From positions 2,232,001 to 2,296,000 of the forward strand of contig NZ_CP109013.1 in NCBI RefSeq assembly GCF_036226745.1: a stretch of 64,000 bases of DNA, written 5' to 3'. Both the position numbers and the translations under genes were made by a program. Of this stretch, positions 7,703 to 17,291 are shown one piece after another (positions within the stretch are counted from its first letter, which is position 1; every line of letters begins with the position of its first letter). The stretch comes from Streptomyces sp. NBC_00683. GTDB lineage: Bacteria > Actinomycetota > Actinomycetes > Streptomycetales > Streptomycetaceae. The notes under the pieces are model-generated. The model was not told the DNA's origin. It ran no database searches and saw only the letters and a list, made by a program, of their open reading frames with translations.

Positions 7703-9178
7703 TCAGCCCGCGGTGATCCGCAGGATGCCCGTGACCGTGCCCTGCAGGTAGGCGCCGTCCGGTGCGACGGTGCCGGCCATCTGGAGGGTGTCGTACAGGG
7801 CGCCGACCCCTATCAGCTTGCTGCGCAGGACCTGTCCCGTGGCCGGGTCGATCTGCGCGTAGCGGTAGGGGTCGAGCAGGCTGGTCCCCTTGGTTCCGGG
7901 AATGACCGGGTTCCGCAGCACCGTGTGCAGCTTCCCGTCCGCGGTGGAGAGTTTCGGTACGGCGGCGGAGCGGAGCTCGTTGTCCCAGACCAGGTCGCAG
8001 CCGCTGCCGTCGGCCCGGACGTCCACCCTGCTCAGTCCGCCCGCGAAGGGTGCCGAGGCGGGCACGCTGGCGCCCGCGCCTTCGGGCACCGCGGGGTAGG
8101 GATAGCCGTAGGTGCCAGCGACGTAGACGCTGCGGTCCGCGCCGACAGGGGAGTTCTCGCTGCCGGGGCCGCTCGACGCGAGCAGCACCGGGACCGAGCA
8201 GACGGTTTCGCCGGTCGAGGTGCGGTAGACCTTCAGCCTGACCGACGCGTCGGCGTTGTCGACGATCGTCACGTAGTCCGTGCCGTCGGTGGGGCCGAAG
8301 AAGGTGGGCGTGGAACCGCTGCCCCAGCTCAGCAGGCCGGGCTTACGGGCCTGGCCACGGTCGTACGCCTGCCGCCAGGAGATCCTCGGCGTGCCGTCGG
8401 TGGACGCCGTGAGCAGGTAGGTGGCGTGGGTGGTGGTCACGGCGGTGCCCTGCGGTGCCGTCGAGATGCTGTTGGCGATCCGCTCGCCGGCGGGGAGCGC
8501 CACGGACCGCACCGTCCCGGTCCTGTCGTCCGCGGTACCGACCACGCCGCCACCCGTGGCGAACCAGACGCGCCCCTGCCAGTCCGGGGAGAGCCCGGTG
8601 ACGGCATCGTCGGCGGGCACGGCCGAGCCGAGCGGGAGACTGCTGTCGACGGTCAGCCGCCAGGAGCCGGCCGCGTCCCGACGGTGCCCGATCCGCAGCA
8701 GGGAGCGACTGCCGTCCACGACGACGAGCCGGTCCTCGTGGTCGATGTAGGCGTACACGCCGCCGAGCAGCGAGCCCTTGGTCAGTTGGAGCGAGGTGAG
8801 GGAGGCGCCCGTGTGCGGGTCGAGGAGGTGGACGGTGGGGACCTGGCCCAGAATCGGCGTGCACAGCGCCACGGGGTAGTCGTCGGCCCCGATGAGGACG
8901 GTGGGGCAGGCGGACAGCAGCCCGTTCAGTTTGCCGGAGAGGCTTCCGGCGCCGGGGCCGGCGAGCGGTGTGGTGTCGGAGGAGCCGGTGTCACCGTGCA
9001 TGGTGGCGCTTCCGCGCGGACCCGCGTACGGGTTGGCCGGCAGCACGGACGTGGTGGCGGCGGCCGGGACCGGTGTGCCGGCCGTGGCCGGTGTGCCGGA
9101 CATCAGGAGCGCTGCGGCGAGCAGAGCCGCGGGGGCCGTGAGGCGCCGTGCGCCGCAACGCCCGTTGGTCGAGGGCAT
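7703..9178 (-). CDS. Secreted protein of unknown function, beta-propeller-like
   Basis: An exported 491-residue protein. The signal peptide runs to about residue 33 (RRLTAPAALLAAALLMSG...ATAG). The mature part has repeated strand-turn units such as VHLLDPHTGASLTSLQL, GRVWFATGGGVVG and YAQIDPATGQVLRSKL, resembling PQQ- or WD-like propeller blades, but I see no catalytic motif and cannot name a family. The four cysteines could form disulfides. The ATG at 9178 is preferred because of GGAG upstream and the signal peptide directly after it. It is divergent from a methyltransferase gene, and its end faces the GH30 glycosidase gene. Confidence 0.72.
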   Translation of the reverse strand: MPSTNGRCGARRLTAPAALLAAALLMSGTPATAGTPVPAAATTSVLPANPYAGPRGSATMHGDTGSSDTTPLAGPGAGSLSGKLNGLLSACPTVLIGADDYPVALCTPILGQVPTVHLLDPHTGASLTSLQLTKGSLLGGVYAYIDHEDRLVVVDGSRSLLRIGHRRDAAGSWRLTVDSSLPLGSAVPADDAVTGLSPDWQGRVWFATGGGVVGTADDRTGTVRSVALPAGERIANSISTAPQGTAVTTTHATYLLTASTDGTPRISWRQAYDRGQARKPGLLSWGSGSTPTFFGPTDGTDYVTIVDNADASVRLKVYRTSTGETVCSVPVLLASSGPGSENSPVGADRSVYVAGTYGYPYPAVPEGAGASVPASAPFAGGLSRVDVRADGSGCDLVWDNELRSAAVPKLSTADGKLHTVLRNPVIPGTKGTSLLDPYRYAQIDPATGQVLRSKLIGVGALYDTLQMAGTVAPDGAYLQGTVTGILRITAG

Positions 9179-9531
9179 GGTGGTGACTCCGTTTCCATCC
9201 TGCTGGTCGTCGTTTCGGTGCCGCCGCAGGGTCGGGCCTGCGGGAGCCCGCCGCGGCCCTCGGCTCCCGCACCCCGGCCGCGGCGAAGGAGACCTCCCCC
9301 CGAGGTGCTGCCGATCATCGCGTGAGGTCCGGCCCCCGGACCATGCACAGAGCATGAAGAACGTGTTGCGGCCCTTCCGCGCGAGGCCGGAACGGTGATC
9401 CGCCACGAGCTTCCGCGACACAACGCCGCCGGGTGGCCCGCCGGCCTGCGAACGTGTCTACTTCGGCGTTCAAGTTCCCTATTCTTGGGGCGAACTGATC
9501 ATCCACAGCTTCATGCCCCCTGGAGTTCGCA
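9179..9531. promoter_or_regulatory. Divergent promoter region, gene-free
   Basis: The 353 bases between the divergent secreted-protein and methyltransferase genes hold an inverted repeat (TGCGGGAGC at 9239-9247 and GCTCCCGCA at 9263-9271) in the leader of the minus-strand gene. TATTCT at about 9479-9484 is a possible -10 element for the methyltransferase. Nothing coding is supported. Confidence 0.35.
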
Positions 9532-10347
9532 ATGTCCCGACCGGAGAACAACGGCACCGCACTGCACATCGACACCAGCAAGCCGCACCCCGCGCGGATG
9601 TACGACTGGTTCCTCGGCGGCAAGGACAACTACCCGGTGGACGAGGCGATGGGGAGGCAGATGCTCGCCGTGGAGCCCGGCGTCCCGGTGATGGCGAAGG
9701 TCAACCGGGCCTTCATGCACCGCGCCACGCGCTGGCTGTCGGACCAGGGCATCCTGCAGTTCCTCGACATCGGTACGGGGATACCGACCGAGCCCAACCT
9801 CCACCAGGTGGCCCAGGAGGCCGCGCCCGCCACGCGGGTCGTCTACTGCGACAACGACCCGATCGTGCTCGCCCACGCCGAAGCCCTGCTGAGCGGCACT
9901 CCGGAGGGCAGCATCGACTACGTGCAGGCCGATGCACGGGACGTAGACGCCATCCTCGAACACGCGGGTAAGACACTGGACTTCAGCCGTCCGGTCGCGC
10001 TCTCGCTGATCTCGCTGCTGCACTTCGTCTCCGATGAGGGCGGCGCCTACGAGCTGGTGAGCCGGCTGACCGACGTGCTGGCGCCGGGCAGCTATCTGGT
10101 GATCTCGCACCTCACCGCCGACTTCCATCCGGAGGAGGCACGCAAGGTCGACGAGATGTACAAGGCCAACACGCTCACGCTGGCGCCGCGCAACCGCGCC
10201 CAGTTCGCCGCGTTCTTCGAGGGACTCGAGATCGTCGAGCCCGGCATCGTGGCCGCCGAGGCGTGGCACCCCGAGCTCGGCGAGCCGATCCCCGGCCAGG
10301 AGGACATCGTCAGCGCGGGTTACGTGGCACTGGGACGCAAGCCGTAG
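9532..10347 (+). CDS. SAM-dependent methyltransferase, Methyltransf_19 (DUF574) family
   Basis: A 271-residue cytoplasmic enzyme of the actinomycete-specific family marked by the N-terminal signature HPARMYDWFLGGKDNY. A Rossmann-type SAM site follows: motif I is LDIGTGIPT at about residues 78-86 and the motif II acidic residue lies in VVYCDNDPIVLAHA. Family members occur in many copies in Streptomyces and their substrates are mostly unknown. The ATG at 9532 gives the full conserved N terminus, but the ribosome binding site (CCTGGAG) is modest. It appears monocistronic, with a hairpin after it. Confidence 0.9.
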   Translation: MSRPENNGTALHIDTSKPHPARMYDWFLGGKDNYPVDEAMGRQMLAVEPGVPVMAKVNRAFMHRATRWLSDQGILQFLDIGTGIPTEPNLHQVAQEAAPATRVVYCDNDPIVLAHAEALLSGTPEGSIDYVQADARDVDAILEHAGKTLDFSRPVALSLISLLHFVSDEGGAYELVSRLTDVLAPGSYLVISHLTADFHPEEARKVDEMYKANTLTLAPRNRAQFAAFFEGLEIVEPGIVAAEAWHPELGEPIPGQEDIVSAGYVALGRKP

Positions 10348-10383
10348 CTCCTCCCCCGCGCCGCCGGGCCCGACCGCACCGGG

Positions 10384-10427
10384 CGAGCGCCCCCGTCCCG
10401 GTTCGAGTCCGGTTCCGGGGGCGCTCG
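10384..10427. terminator. Hairpin terminator
   Basis: A 12-bp perfect stem (10384-10395 / 10416-10427) with a 20-base loop lies between the convergent methyltransferase and protein kinase genes. Confidence 0.7.
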
Positions 10428-10485
10428 GGCTATGTCGGGCAGACCGGGCCGCGGGACGGCTGTCCGGACCCGGCGGGGTACGGGG

Positions 10486-12528
10486 CTACGACTTCCGCCA
10501 GTTCTGTGACGCCTTGCCTGATGCGCAGGTCGCCGTCGACACGCCTCCGCCGTAGGCGAGGTCGAGGCAGCCGCCGTTCGGGACGCTCTTCAAGGTGCCG
10601 CCCGAGCCCCAGCGCCAGAGGCGCGCGGTGCCCTGGGTGCAGTCGCCCACGAACACGGCCTGGTTCAGCATGTTGGCGACGAGACAGGAACCGGACTGCT
10701 TGTTGACTACCTTGAGGCTGTTGTTCTCCGCGCTCACGGTGGTCCAGTAAGCGCTCGGGGCGGTGCAGCTGCCGTCGTCCGCGGAGCCGTACACCTGGAT
10801 CAGGCACGAGCCGTTGTCGGCGTTCTTCAGCCGGAAGGCGCCCGACGAGGGCGGCGGTGCCGGGTCTCCGCCGCCGGTGGCCGATCCGGAGGAACCCGAG
10901 CCGGACGAACCGGATGATTCGACCTCGCCCGTTCCGGAGCTGCCCGAACCGGCGGAACCACCGGAAGAACCGTCGCTCCCTCCGGCCGTGTCCTGCGCTC
11001 CGCTTCCCGAAGCCGCTCCGCCCGCACCGCCCTTCGCGGCGTCCGGCGACGACGTGTCCTTCTTCTCCGGCTTCTTCGGCTTCTCCGACGCGGGGGTGGC
11101 CGACGCGCTCGCGCCGGGCGACCGCGTGGGGTCGGCCGGTGCGGTGACGGAGACGGACGGCGTCGATCCCGCGGCGTGGTCCGGGCCGGTGGCGTACGGC
11201 AGGTTCTGGATGGCGAGCGTCGCCCCGACGGTGGTCACCACGACGGGCACGACGGTCAGCAGGATGCGGGTACGACGCCGCTCACGCCGCGGTGACCGGG
11301 CGTCGGGTGCGGTCTCCGGGATGTCCCCCGTACCGCCCGCACCCGCCGTGCTCCCCGCACCTCCCGTGGTCCCCGCGCCTTCGACCGGGTCCGGTGCTGT
11401 TGCGGGTACGACGGGAACGTACGGCTCGATGTTCTCCGGCACCCTCGCGGCGAAGGCCGCCCGCCGGACCAGCTGCTCCATGACGGCCTCGGGCCAGCCG
11501 CCGGGGGCCGACGGGCCCCGCCGCCCGATGAGTTCGACCAGCTCGGCGGCGGTCGGACGGCCCTCCGGGTCCTTGTCCAGGCAGGACGCCACCACTTCGG
11601 CGAGCCGGGCGTCGCGCTCGCGCACCGGCGCCAGATCGGGCTCGTCGTGCACGATGCGGTAGAGCGGGCTGCCCTCCGCCCCGTCCCCGAAGGGCCAGCG
11701 GCCGCTCGCCGCGTACGCGACCAGCAGGCCCAGTGCGAACACGTCGGAGGCACCGGTCAACCGCCTTGTGCCCATGGCCTGTTCGGGCGACATGTACGCG
11801 GGCGTGCCGACGATCAGGCCGGTCCGGGTCAGTTGGCTCTGCTCGGCGGCGCGGGCGATGCCGAAGTCGATGAGGGTGACGCCGTCGAGGGTCAGCATGA
11901 CGTTCGACGGTTTCAGGTCACGGTGCACCATGCCGAGCGCGTGTACCGGCTTCAGTCCTGCGGCAACCTCCCGCAGCAGCAGCCACAGGGCGTCGGCCGG
12001 GACGGGGCTTCCGCTGCTCGCGCTCGGTCGAGAGCTCAGTTCGGAGCCCGGTGAAGGAGTGCCGTGCGGTTCGACGGCCTCGGCAAGGGTGATCCCGGGT
12101 ACATACGCGGTGGCGAACCACGGCGGCTCCGCGGTGCGGTCGCTCGCGAGCAGGGGCGCTGTGGCCTCGGCCGGTAACCGTGCGAGGTTGTCCATCTCCT
12201 GCCCGAACCGGCGTACGAACCCCTCGTCCTCGGCGACGACGGACGCCAGCATCTGCTTGACGGCCGCATACCTGCCGCCCGTGACGCCGAGGTACACCCG
12301 CCCCATGCCGCCGGCCCCGATCCGGCCCAGCAGAGGGATCGGTCCGATCCGCCGTGGGTCCTGTGCGCGCAGCGGCTCCGCACCACTGCCCGCGAGGTCG
12401 AACCCGTCTTCCCCGTTCACGCTCTCCCCGTTCACCAGCCGGTCGGCCGGGACCTGTGCCGGTCCATGCGCTCCCCCGGTCCGCACGGGCCGGCACAGGC
12501 TCCCGACTCGGGGAACAGTCTGAACCAT
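10486..12528 (-). CDS. Transmembrane Ser/Thr protein kinase with extracellular ricin-type lectin domain
   Basis: A PASTA-less relative of PknB-type receptors, 680 residues. The kinase domain spans about 60-335: glycine loop GAGGMG (71-76), ATP-anchoring Lys about 91 (YAAVK), catalytic HRDLKPSN (202-209), DFG 221-223 and SPEQ about 247-250. After a proline-rich stretch a single membrane helix (about 421-441) leads to a Ser/Gly/Glu-rich outside linker. The C-terminal domain (about 560-680) has ricin/CBM13 character (SYGSC-type blades, final QNWRKS) and may bind a carbohydrate. The ATG at 12528 is chosen for AGGA upstream. The gene is divergent from a TetR gene, with a shared palindrome at 12543-12568. 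The extracellular ligand and the kinase targets are unknown. Confidence 0.9.
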   Translation of the reverse strand: MVQTVPRVGSLCRPVRTGGAHGPAQVPADRLVNGESVNGEDGFDLAGSGAEPLRAQDPRRIGPIPLLGRIGAGGMGRVYLGVTGGRYAAVKQMLASVVAEDEGFVRRFGQEMDNLARLPAEATAPLLASDRTAEPPWFATAYVPGITLAEAVEPHGTPSPGSELSSRPSASSGSPVPADALWLLLREVAAGLKPVHALGMVHRDLKPSNVMLTLDGVTLIDFGIARAAEQSQLTRTGLIVGTPAYMSPEQAMGTRRLTGASDVFALGLLVAYAASGRWPFGDGAEGSPLYRIVHDEPDLAPVRERDARLAEVVASCLDKDPEGRPTAAELVELIGRRGPSAPGGWPEAVMEQLVRRAAFAARVPENIEPYVPVVPATAPDPVEGAGTTGGAGSTAGAGGTGDIPETAPDARSPRRERRRTRILLTVVPVVVTTVGATLAIQNLPYATGPDHAAGSTPSVSVTAPADPTRSPGASASATPASEKPKKPEKKDTSSPDAAKGGAGGAASGSGAQDTAGGSDGSSGGSAGSGSSGTGEVESSGSSGSGSSGSATGGGDPAPPPSSGAFRLKNADNGSCLIQVYGSADDGSCTAPSAYWTTVSAENNSLKVVNKQSGSCLVANMLNQAVFVGDCTQGTARLWRWGSGGTLKSVPNGGCLDLAYGGGVSTATCASGKASQNWRKS

Positions 12529-12542
12529 CGATCGTCCTGATT

Positions 12543-12568
12543 GGAAGATCTTTCTAGAAAACGATTCC
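12543..12568. promoter_or_regulatory. Shared palindromic operator between kinase and TetR genes
   Basis: A 26-base element has a perfect core TTTCTAGAAA (12551-12560) and outer arms GGAA / TTCC at its ends; 18 of 26 bases obey dyad symmetry. It is strikingly A/T-rich for this genome and lies 15 bases upstream of the kinase start and 51 upstream of the TetR start. It is a candidate TetR operator controlling both. Confidence 0.6.
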
Positions 12569-12618
12569 ACTTCCCATCGGCGGGACCGTGACCACGGGGG
12601 ACTACGCTGGTGGTCACC

Positions 12619-13212
12619 ATGAGCCCCAAGCAACAACGTGGCGAGGAAACTGCCGACCGCCTCCTGGACGCCGCCCTCCAGGTGTACGCCGAGTCCGGCG
12701 AGCAGGGCGTCACCGTCAGTGCCCTCACCAAGGCGAGCGGTGTCAGCCTCGGCAGTCTCTACCACCACTTCGGCAGCGTCGACGGCCTGATGAACGCCCT
12801 GCTGTTGCGCTGGCTCGGCCGCCTCCTCGCCGAGCTGGCCGCAGCCGTGGAGCGTTCCCGCGCGGCCCGGACCGGCATCGGCGCCCTCGTGCGGACCTAT
12901 CTGACCTTCATCCAGGAGCACCCGGACGCCGCCCGGCTCCTGCACTCCTCCTACGCCGACCGGCTCGGGATGGCGCAGGCCAGGCAGCTCCGCGACGCCC
13001 AGGAGGCCAGGCTCTCACCCATGACCGAGTGGGTGCGGCTGCACGTCGAGACGGGAGAAATCGCTCCGCTGTCCGTCCCCCTGGTCGAGGCACTGGTCAT
13101 GGGACCCGTCGTCGCGACCGCGCGCCGCTGGCTGTCCGGCGTCGACGACGTCGACCTCGATCAGGCCGCGCGCATCCTGCCGGAGAGGATCTGGCGGTCG
13201 CTCAGCCCCTGA
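12619..13212 (+). CDS. TetR-family transcriptional regulator
   Basis: A 197-residue regulator with an N-terminal HTH (about residues 8-52, TVSALTKASGVSLGSLYHHF) and an all-helical sensing domain. The ATG at 12619 is favoured; a GTG nine bases earlier is in frame. No strong ribosome binding site is visible, only GGGGGA about 20 bases upstream, so the transcript could have a short leader. It is divergent from the lectin-kinase gene across a palindrome. Its 3' end abuts the convergent PLP decarboxylase gene with only three bases between them. Confidence 0.88.
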   Translation: MSPKQQRGEETADRLLDAALQVYAESGEQGVTVSALTKASGVSLGSLYHHFGSVDGLMNALLLRWLGRLLAELAAAVERSRAARTGIGALVRTYLTFIQEHPDAARLLHSSYADRLGMAQARQLRDAQEARLSPMTEWVRLHVETGEIAPLSVPLVEALVMGPVVATARRWLSGVDDVDLDQAARILPERIWRSLSP

Positions 13213-13215
13213 CAC

Positions 13216-14697
13216 TCAGTGGGCACGGAACACCGAGCCGATGAACTCCGTGAGAAGTCGCTCCTTGAGCGGTTCCGGAAGCGCGTCGAGCAGCACCAGA
13301 ACCGGAGCCATCCTGCCCGGGAGCTCCGAACCGCCGCCGAGCCCCGCGAAGGCCAGGACCGCCGCGACCTCGTCCGGACCGAGGGCCGCCGGGTCGAGTC
13401 CGGCGGCGAGCTCCGCGAGCCCCGGGTCCACGGTGACCTGCGGCAGCGCCCGGGCGGCCCGAAGCGCGGCCGCGAGGTCCACCAGCAGCGCGTCGACCTG
13501 CCCGACGGTGGCCGGCGTCAGGGTGAGGTGGAGATTGGGCGGCAGTCCGTCGAAGGAGAGCTGGGGCTGCAGGTACCAGCCGCGGTCGCGCATCTCGTCG
13601 GCGAGGTGGAGCAGCAGGCTCAGGTCGGGGTCCCCGCCCGCCGGCCCGCTGTGGACCGTGAACGCGACGAGTCCGGCAGCCGGTTCCCCCAGCACCCGTA
13701 CGCCTTCGGTCCCGCGCAGGCCCTCCAGGAGCCGGTCCGAAGCCTCGGCGACCCGGCCGGCCAGCGCGGTGTAGCCGTCCTCGCCGACATGCTGGAGGAC
13801 CGCCCACGCCTGGGCCAGCAGACCGCCGGACTTCGTGCCCTGGACCGTCGGGTTGACGACCGGGTAGCCGGGCCAGCCCGCATGGGCGAAGTACTGGTAC
13901 CGGCGCAGCTCGGCGTCCCGGTAGAGGACGACGGAGGCGCCCTTGTCGGCGTACGCGTACTTGTGCAGGTCGACGGAGAGCGAGGTGACCCCGGGAACCG
14001 ACAGGTCGAACGGCTCCACCTCGCGTCCGGCGCGCCGCAGGTAGGGCAGGAGCCAGCCGCCGATGCACGCGTCGACGTGGCACAGCACTCCGCGCCGTGC
14101 GGCGGCCCCGGCGATCTCGGCCACCGGGTCGATCACTCCGTGCGCGTACGAGGGTGTCGAGGCGACCACGAGCGCGGTGCGGTCGGTGATCGCCGCGGCG
14201 ACGGCACCGGCGTCGGCACGGAAGGTGGCGGGATCGACGGGGACGACGACGGTCTCCAGGCCCAGGTAGTGGGCGGCCTTGTGGAAGGCGGCGTGGGCGG
14301 TGGCCGGGAGGACCAGTTGAGGCGCCGTGATGCCTCGTACCGAACGCGCGTGGTCCCGGGCCGTCTTGACGGCGAGCATGATGCTCTCCGTCCCGCCGCT
14401 GGTGAACGTGCCCTGGGCACCCGGTGCGCCCAGCAGCGCCGCGACTGCCCCCACCAGGTCGTTCTCCAGCCGTGCCACGCTCGGGAAGACGGTCGGGTCG
14501 AGCCCGTTGACGGTGGCGTACGCCGTGTACGCGGCGGCGGCCAGTTCGTCGAGGCCGTCCAGGCCGGCGTCGTAGACGTAGGCGAAGGTGCGCCCGCCGC
14601 GGGTGGGCGCGTCGGCTTCCCGCAGGGCACGCAGCTCGGCGAGCACCTCGGCCGCGGAACGGCCGGCGGGAAGGGCACGGGTGGGTTCAGTCGACAC
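13216..14697 (-). CDS. PLP-dependent decarboxylase / sphingosine-phosphate-lyase-like enzyme
   Basis: A 493-residue fold-type I pyridoxal phosphate enzyme of the group II decarboxylase/S1P-lyase branch. Recognisable parts are the phosphate-binding TFTSGGTESIMLAVK (about 97-111), the cofactor Asp/His region DACIGGW, and the Schiff-base Lys in SVDLHKYAYADKG (about 236-248). Substrates of relatives include aromatic amino acids, glutamate and phosphorylated long-chain bases; none can be assigned here. The GTG start lies inside the end of the transporter gene (11-base overlap), so it is translationally coupled to it. That suggests the transporter moves the substrate or product. Confidence 0.88.
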   Translation of the reverse strand: MSTEPTRALPAGRSAAEVLAELRALREADAPTRGGRTFAYVYDAGLDGLDELAAAAYTAYATVNGLDPTVFPSVARLENDLVGAVAALLGAPGAQGTFTSGGTESIMLAVKTARDHARSVRGITAPQLVLPATAHAAFHKAAHYLGLETVVVPVDPATFRADAGAVAAAITDRTALVVASTPSYAHGVIDPVAEIAGAAARRGVLCHVDACIGGWLLPYLRRAGREVEPFDLSVPGVTSLSVDLHKYAYADKGASVVLYRDAELRRYQYFAHAGWPGYPVVNPTVQGTKSGGLLAQAWAVLQHVGEDGYTALAGRVAEASDRLLEGLRGTEGVRVLGEPAAGLVAFTVHSGPAGGDPDLSLLLHLADEMRDRGWYLQPQLSFDGLPPNLHLTLTPATVGQVDALLVDLAAALRAARALPQVTVDPGLAELAAGLDPAALGPDEVAAVLAFAGLGGGSELPGRMAPVLVLLDALPEPLKERLLTEFIGSVFRAH

Positions 14698-16123
14698 GGT
14701 CGGTCTCTTCCTGCTGAGGCACGGACTGCTGAGGCACGGACTGCGGGGGTACGGACTGCGGGGGTACGGGCTGCGGGGGTACGGGTTCGGTGCGGTCCTC
14801 GCGGTAGCGGTGCAGCAGCCACAGGCTTGCGCCGGCGAGTACGGCGGGCAGCACGCTCATGCCCGCGGTGATGCCGGTCAGGGCGGCCTCGGGCTGGGCC
14901 ACCCGGTGGTCGGCGTCGGAGGAACGGAACCCCGTCACCGCCAGGACCAGCGCGAACACCCCCGCTCCGAGCGCGAAGGCCAGGGTCTCGGCGGCCGTCC
15001 ACAGTCCGGTGAAGGTCGCGGCCCGCCGCTTGCCTGTACGGGCGACATCGGCGGCGAGGGTGTCCGCGAGCATGGTCAGCGGCAGCAACTGGAGCCCGGC
15101 GTAGGCGATACCGATGACCACGACCGCCGCGTAGCCGAGTGCAGGTCCGGCCGCCGGGGTGAAGGCGAGCAGCACGGCTCCTGCGAGGAAGAGCAGGGAC
15201 GCGCACCATTGGGCCCCCTTCACTCCGCGCAGACGGGCCAGCCGGTTCCACAGCGGCATGACGAGGACGAGCGGTCCGATCAGGCAGGCGAACAGCGGGG
15301 TGACCGCGGTGGGCGAGCCGAGCGTGTACGTGGCGAAGTACTGGACTCCCGCGAGCATCACGCCGATGGCGAGCGCCTGGAGGGTCCACATGCCGGCCAG
15401 GAACAGGAACGGCCGGTGGGAGCGGGCGGCGGCCAACTGCGCCCGGAGCGAGGGTTCGGCCTCGCTGCGGGCCACCGCCGGGGCCCACCGGGTGGTGAAC
15501 CAGGCGCCGAACATGCCGAGGGCCAGCAGGACGGCGACGGCGATCCCCATCGTCCGGTAGCTCGCCGGACTGTCGCCGTCGGCGTGGGCGATCGCCGGTG
15601 CGAGCGCCCCGGACAGCAGGATCGCGACGCCGAGGAATCCCACCCGCCAGCCCAGGATCCGGCCGCGTTCGGCCGGGTCCTCGGTCATCTCGGCGGGCAT
15701 CGTCACGTACGGCACCTGGAAGACGGCGTACGCGGTGGCTGCCAGGAGGAACAGCACCGCCACGTATCCGGCCGCGGCCGCTCCGCGCAGCGGGGGCGCG
15801 GCGAAGATCAGCGCGAAGAGCGGTGGGAGGGTGCAGGCGCCGATGAGCAGGAACGGACGGCGTGGTCCGCCGCGCAGCCTGCTGCGATCGGACACCGCGC
15901 CGACCAGCGGGTTGATCAGGACGTCCCAGGCCTTCGGCAGGAAGACCGCCGCCCCCGCGACGGCCGCGGGCACGGCGAGGACGTTGGTGAGGTAGTAGAG
16001 CAGGATCAGGCCCGGAACGGTGGCGAAGGTGCCGGTGCACAGGGAGCCGAGCCCGTATCCGATACGGACCCGGCGTGGCAGGCGTGGACCCGGTTCACAG
16101 TCCGCACGGATGTCTGCTGGCAT
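14687..16123 (-). CDS. MFS transporter, GPH (glycoside-pentoside-hexuronide) type
   Basis: A 478-residue inner-membrane transporter with about 12 hydrophobic helices. The GPH signature is present: IGYGLGSLCTG near the start, then PKAWDVLINPLVGAVSDRSRLRGGPRRP (broken here by the usual loop). Relatives carry sugars or related solutes by cation symport. The C terminus is a proline/glutamine pentapeptide array made from DNA tandem repeats. The ATG at 16123 or one four codons earlier at 16135 may be the start; neither has a clear ribosome binding site. It lies between a LacI regulator gene upstream and a coupled PLP decarboxylase gene downstream, all on the same strand. Confidence 0.87.
   Translation of the reverse strand: MPADIRADCEPGPRLPRRVRIGYGLGSLCTGTFATVPGLILLYYLTNVLAVPAAVAGAAVFLPKAWDVLINPLVGAVSDRSRLRGGPRRPFLLIGACTLPPLFALIFAAPPLRGAAAAGYVAVLFLLAATAYAVFQVPYVTMPAEMTEDPAERGRILGWRVGFLGVAILLSGALAPAIAHADGDSPASYRTMGIAVAVLLALGMFGAWFTTRWAPAVARSEAEPSLRAQLAAARSHRPFLFLAGMWTLQALAIGVMLAGVQYFATYTLGSPTAVTPLFACLIGPLVLVMPLWNRLARLRGVKGAQWCASLLFLAGAVLLAFTPAAGPALGYAAVVVIGIAYAGLQLLPLTMLADTLAADVARTGKRRAATFTGLWTAAETLAFALGAGVFALVLAVTGFRSSDADHRVAQPEAALTGITAGMSVLPAVLAGASLWLLHRYREDRTEPVPPQPVPPQSVPPQSVPQQSVPQQEETDRVD
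14711..14785. repeat. Five tandem 15-bp coding repeats
   Basis: Five head-to-tail copies of a 15-mer (variants of CTGCTGAGGCACGGA and CTGCGGGGGTACGGG) encode a (V-P-P/Q-Q-S/P) pentapeptide array at the C terminus of the transporter. Pure in-frame repetition implies slippage-prone length variation. Confidence 0.9.
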
Positions 16124-16217
16124 GCCGCAGATCATGAACGAACGTTTGAGCAGGTGGCAAGGGGTACGGATGACGGCACCATGAACTCCGGCGGCCGGAC
16201 GTCGGCGCCGGGGAACC

Positions 16218-17291
16218 TCAGGCGTCCGCTCGCCTCCGCACAGGTCCCGTGCTGGCCCGCACGATCAGTTCGACCGGGACGATCGAGCGGACGTCGCTCT
16301 CCGCATCCCCCCGGAGCTGCCGCAGCAGCAGGTGGAGCGCGCGTCGGCCGGTCTCGGCGAAGTCGTTGTGGACGGTGGTCAACGGCGGTGCGAGGTAAGC
16401 GGCTTCGGGGATGTCGTCGTAGCCGATGACACTGACGTCCTCGGGCACCCGGCGCCCCGCCTCGTGCAGGGCTCGCAGTACCCCCAGTGCCATGTGGTCG
16501 TTGGAGGCGAACACGGCGGTGACCTCCGGCCGGGACGCCAGCTGCCGGCCGAGGGCGTATCCGGAACCGGCGCTCCAGTCGCCGATCAGCCGGCCGGGTA
16601 CGAATGCGCCTGCTTCCTCCAGAGCCTCACGCCAGCCGAATACGCGCTGCTCGGCGGCGAGCCAGCCGTCCGGCCCCGCGACGTGCCAGACGGTGGAGTG
16701 CCCATGGGCCAGGAGGTGCTCGACGGCCATGCGGGCTCCGGCGGCGGAGTCCGACGTGACGACGGGGGTGCCCGGGCCGAGACGGCTCTCCAGCGTGACC
16801 AGCGGAATGGCCGGTACGACGCCGGACAGCACCTTGTCCGCGTTCTGCTGCGGAGCGATGGCGATGACACCGTCCGCTCCCTCCGCGGCCAGCAGGTCCA
16901 CGGCCTTCATGACGGTGTCCGCGTCGGACGGGGGCAAGGAGATCGAACTGATCAGGTATCCGGCCTCGCGAGCGGCGAGATTGATCGCGGTGAGAAGGGA
17001 GGCGGGTCCATGACGGGCCGCGTCGAACGAGATCACGCCGAGCACCCGGGTACGGCCGCTGGTCAGGGAACGGGCGCTCGAACTGGGCCGGTATCCCAGT
17101 TCGTTCATCGCTGCCAGCACCTTCGTACGCGTTTCGGCACGCACGGAAGGGTTGTCGTTGAGGACTCTGGAAACGGTCTGCTTGGAGACGCCCGCGAGCC
17201 GGGCGACATCGTCCATGACCGGTTTGGACCGGGCGAAGCTGCGGCGGCTGCGCCCGGCCGGAGCCGGTCCGCCGGAAGCGGCTGCGGGCAT
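16218..17291 (-). CDS. LacI-family transcriptional regulator
   Basis: A 357-residue repressor-type protein. The HTH (about residues 25-72) contains MDDVARLAGVSKQTVSRVLND and the hinge helix SSSARSLTSGRTRVLG. A periplasmic-binding-protein-like sensor domain with VFASNDHMALG and VIGYDDIPEA follows. The ATG at 17291 is behind GGAGGGG. It precedes the GPH transporter and PLP decarboxylase genes by 94 bases on the same strand and probably controls them in response to a carbohydrate. A GTCCGGCCGGAC palindrome at 17333-17344 upstream of the gene could be an autoregulatory site. Confidence 0.92.
   Translation of the reverse strand: MPAAASGGPAPAGRSRRSFARSKPVMDDVARLAGVSKQTVSRVLNDNPSVRAETRTKVLAAMNELGYRPSSSARSLTSGRTRVLGVISFDAARHGPASLLTAINLAAREAGYLISSISLPPSDADTVMKAVDLLAAEGADGVIAIAPQQNADKVLSGVVPAIPLVTLESRLGPGTPVVTSDSAAGARMAVEHLLAHGHSTVWHVAGPDGWLAAEQRVFGWREALEEAGAFVPGRLIGDWSAGSGYALGRQLASRPEVTAVFASNDHMALGVLRALHEAGRRVPEDVSVIGYDDIPEAAYLAPPLTTVHNDFAETGRRALHLLLRQLRGDAESDVRSIVPVELIVRASTGPVRRRADA

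Noticed and set aside
10749..10762. AAGCGCTC in the kinase gene as a LacI site
   Set aside because: It is inside coding sequence without flanking symmetry.
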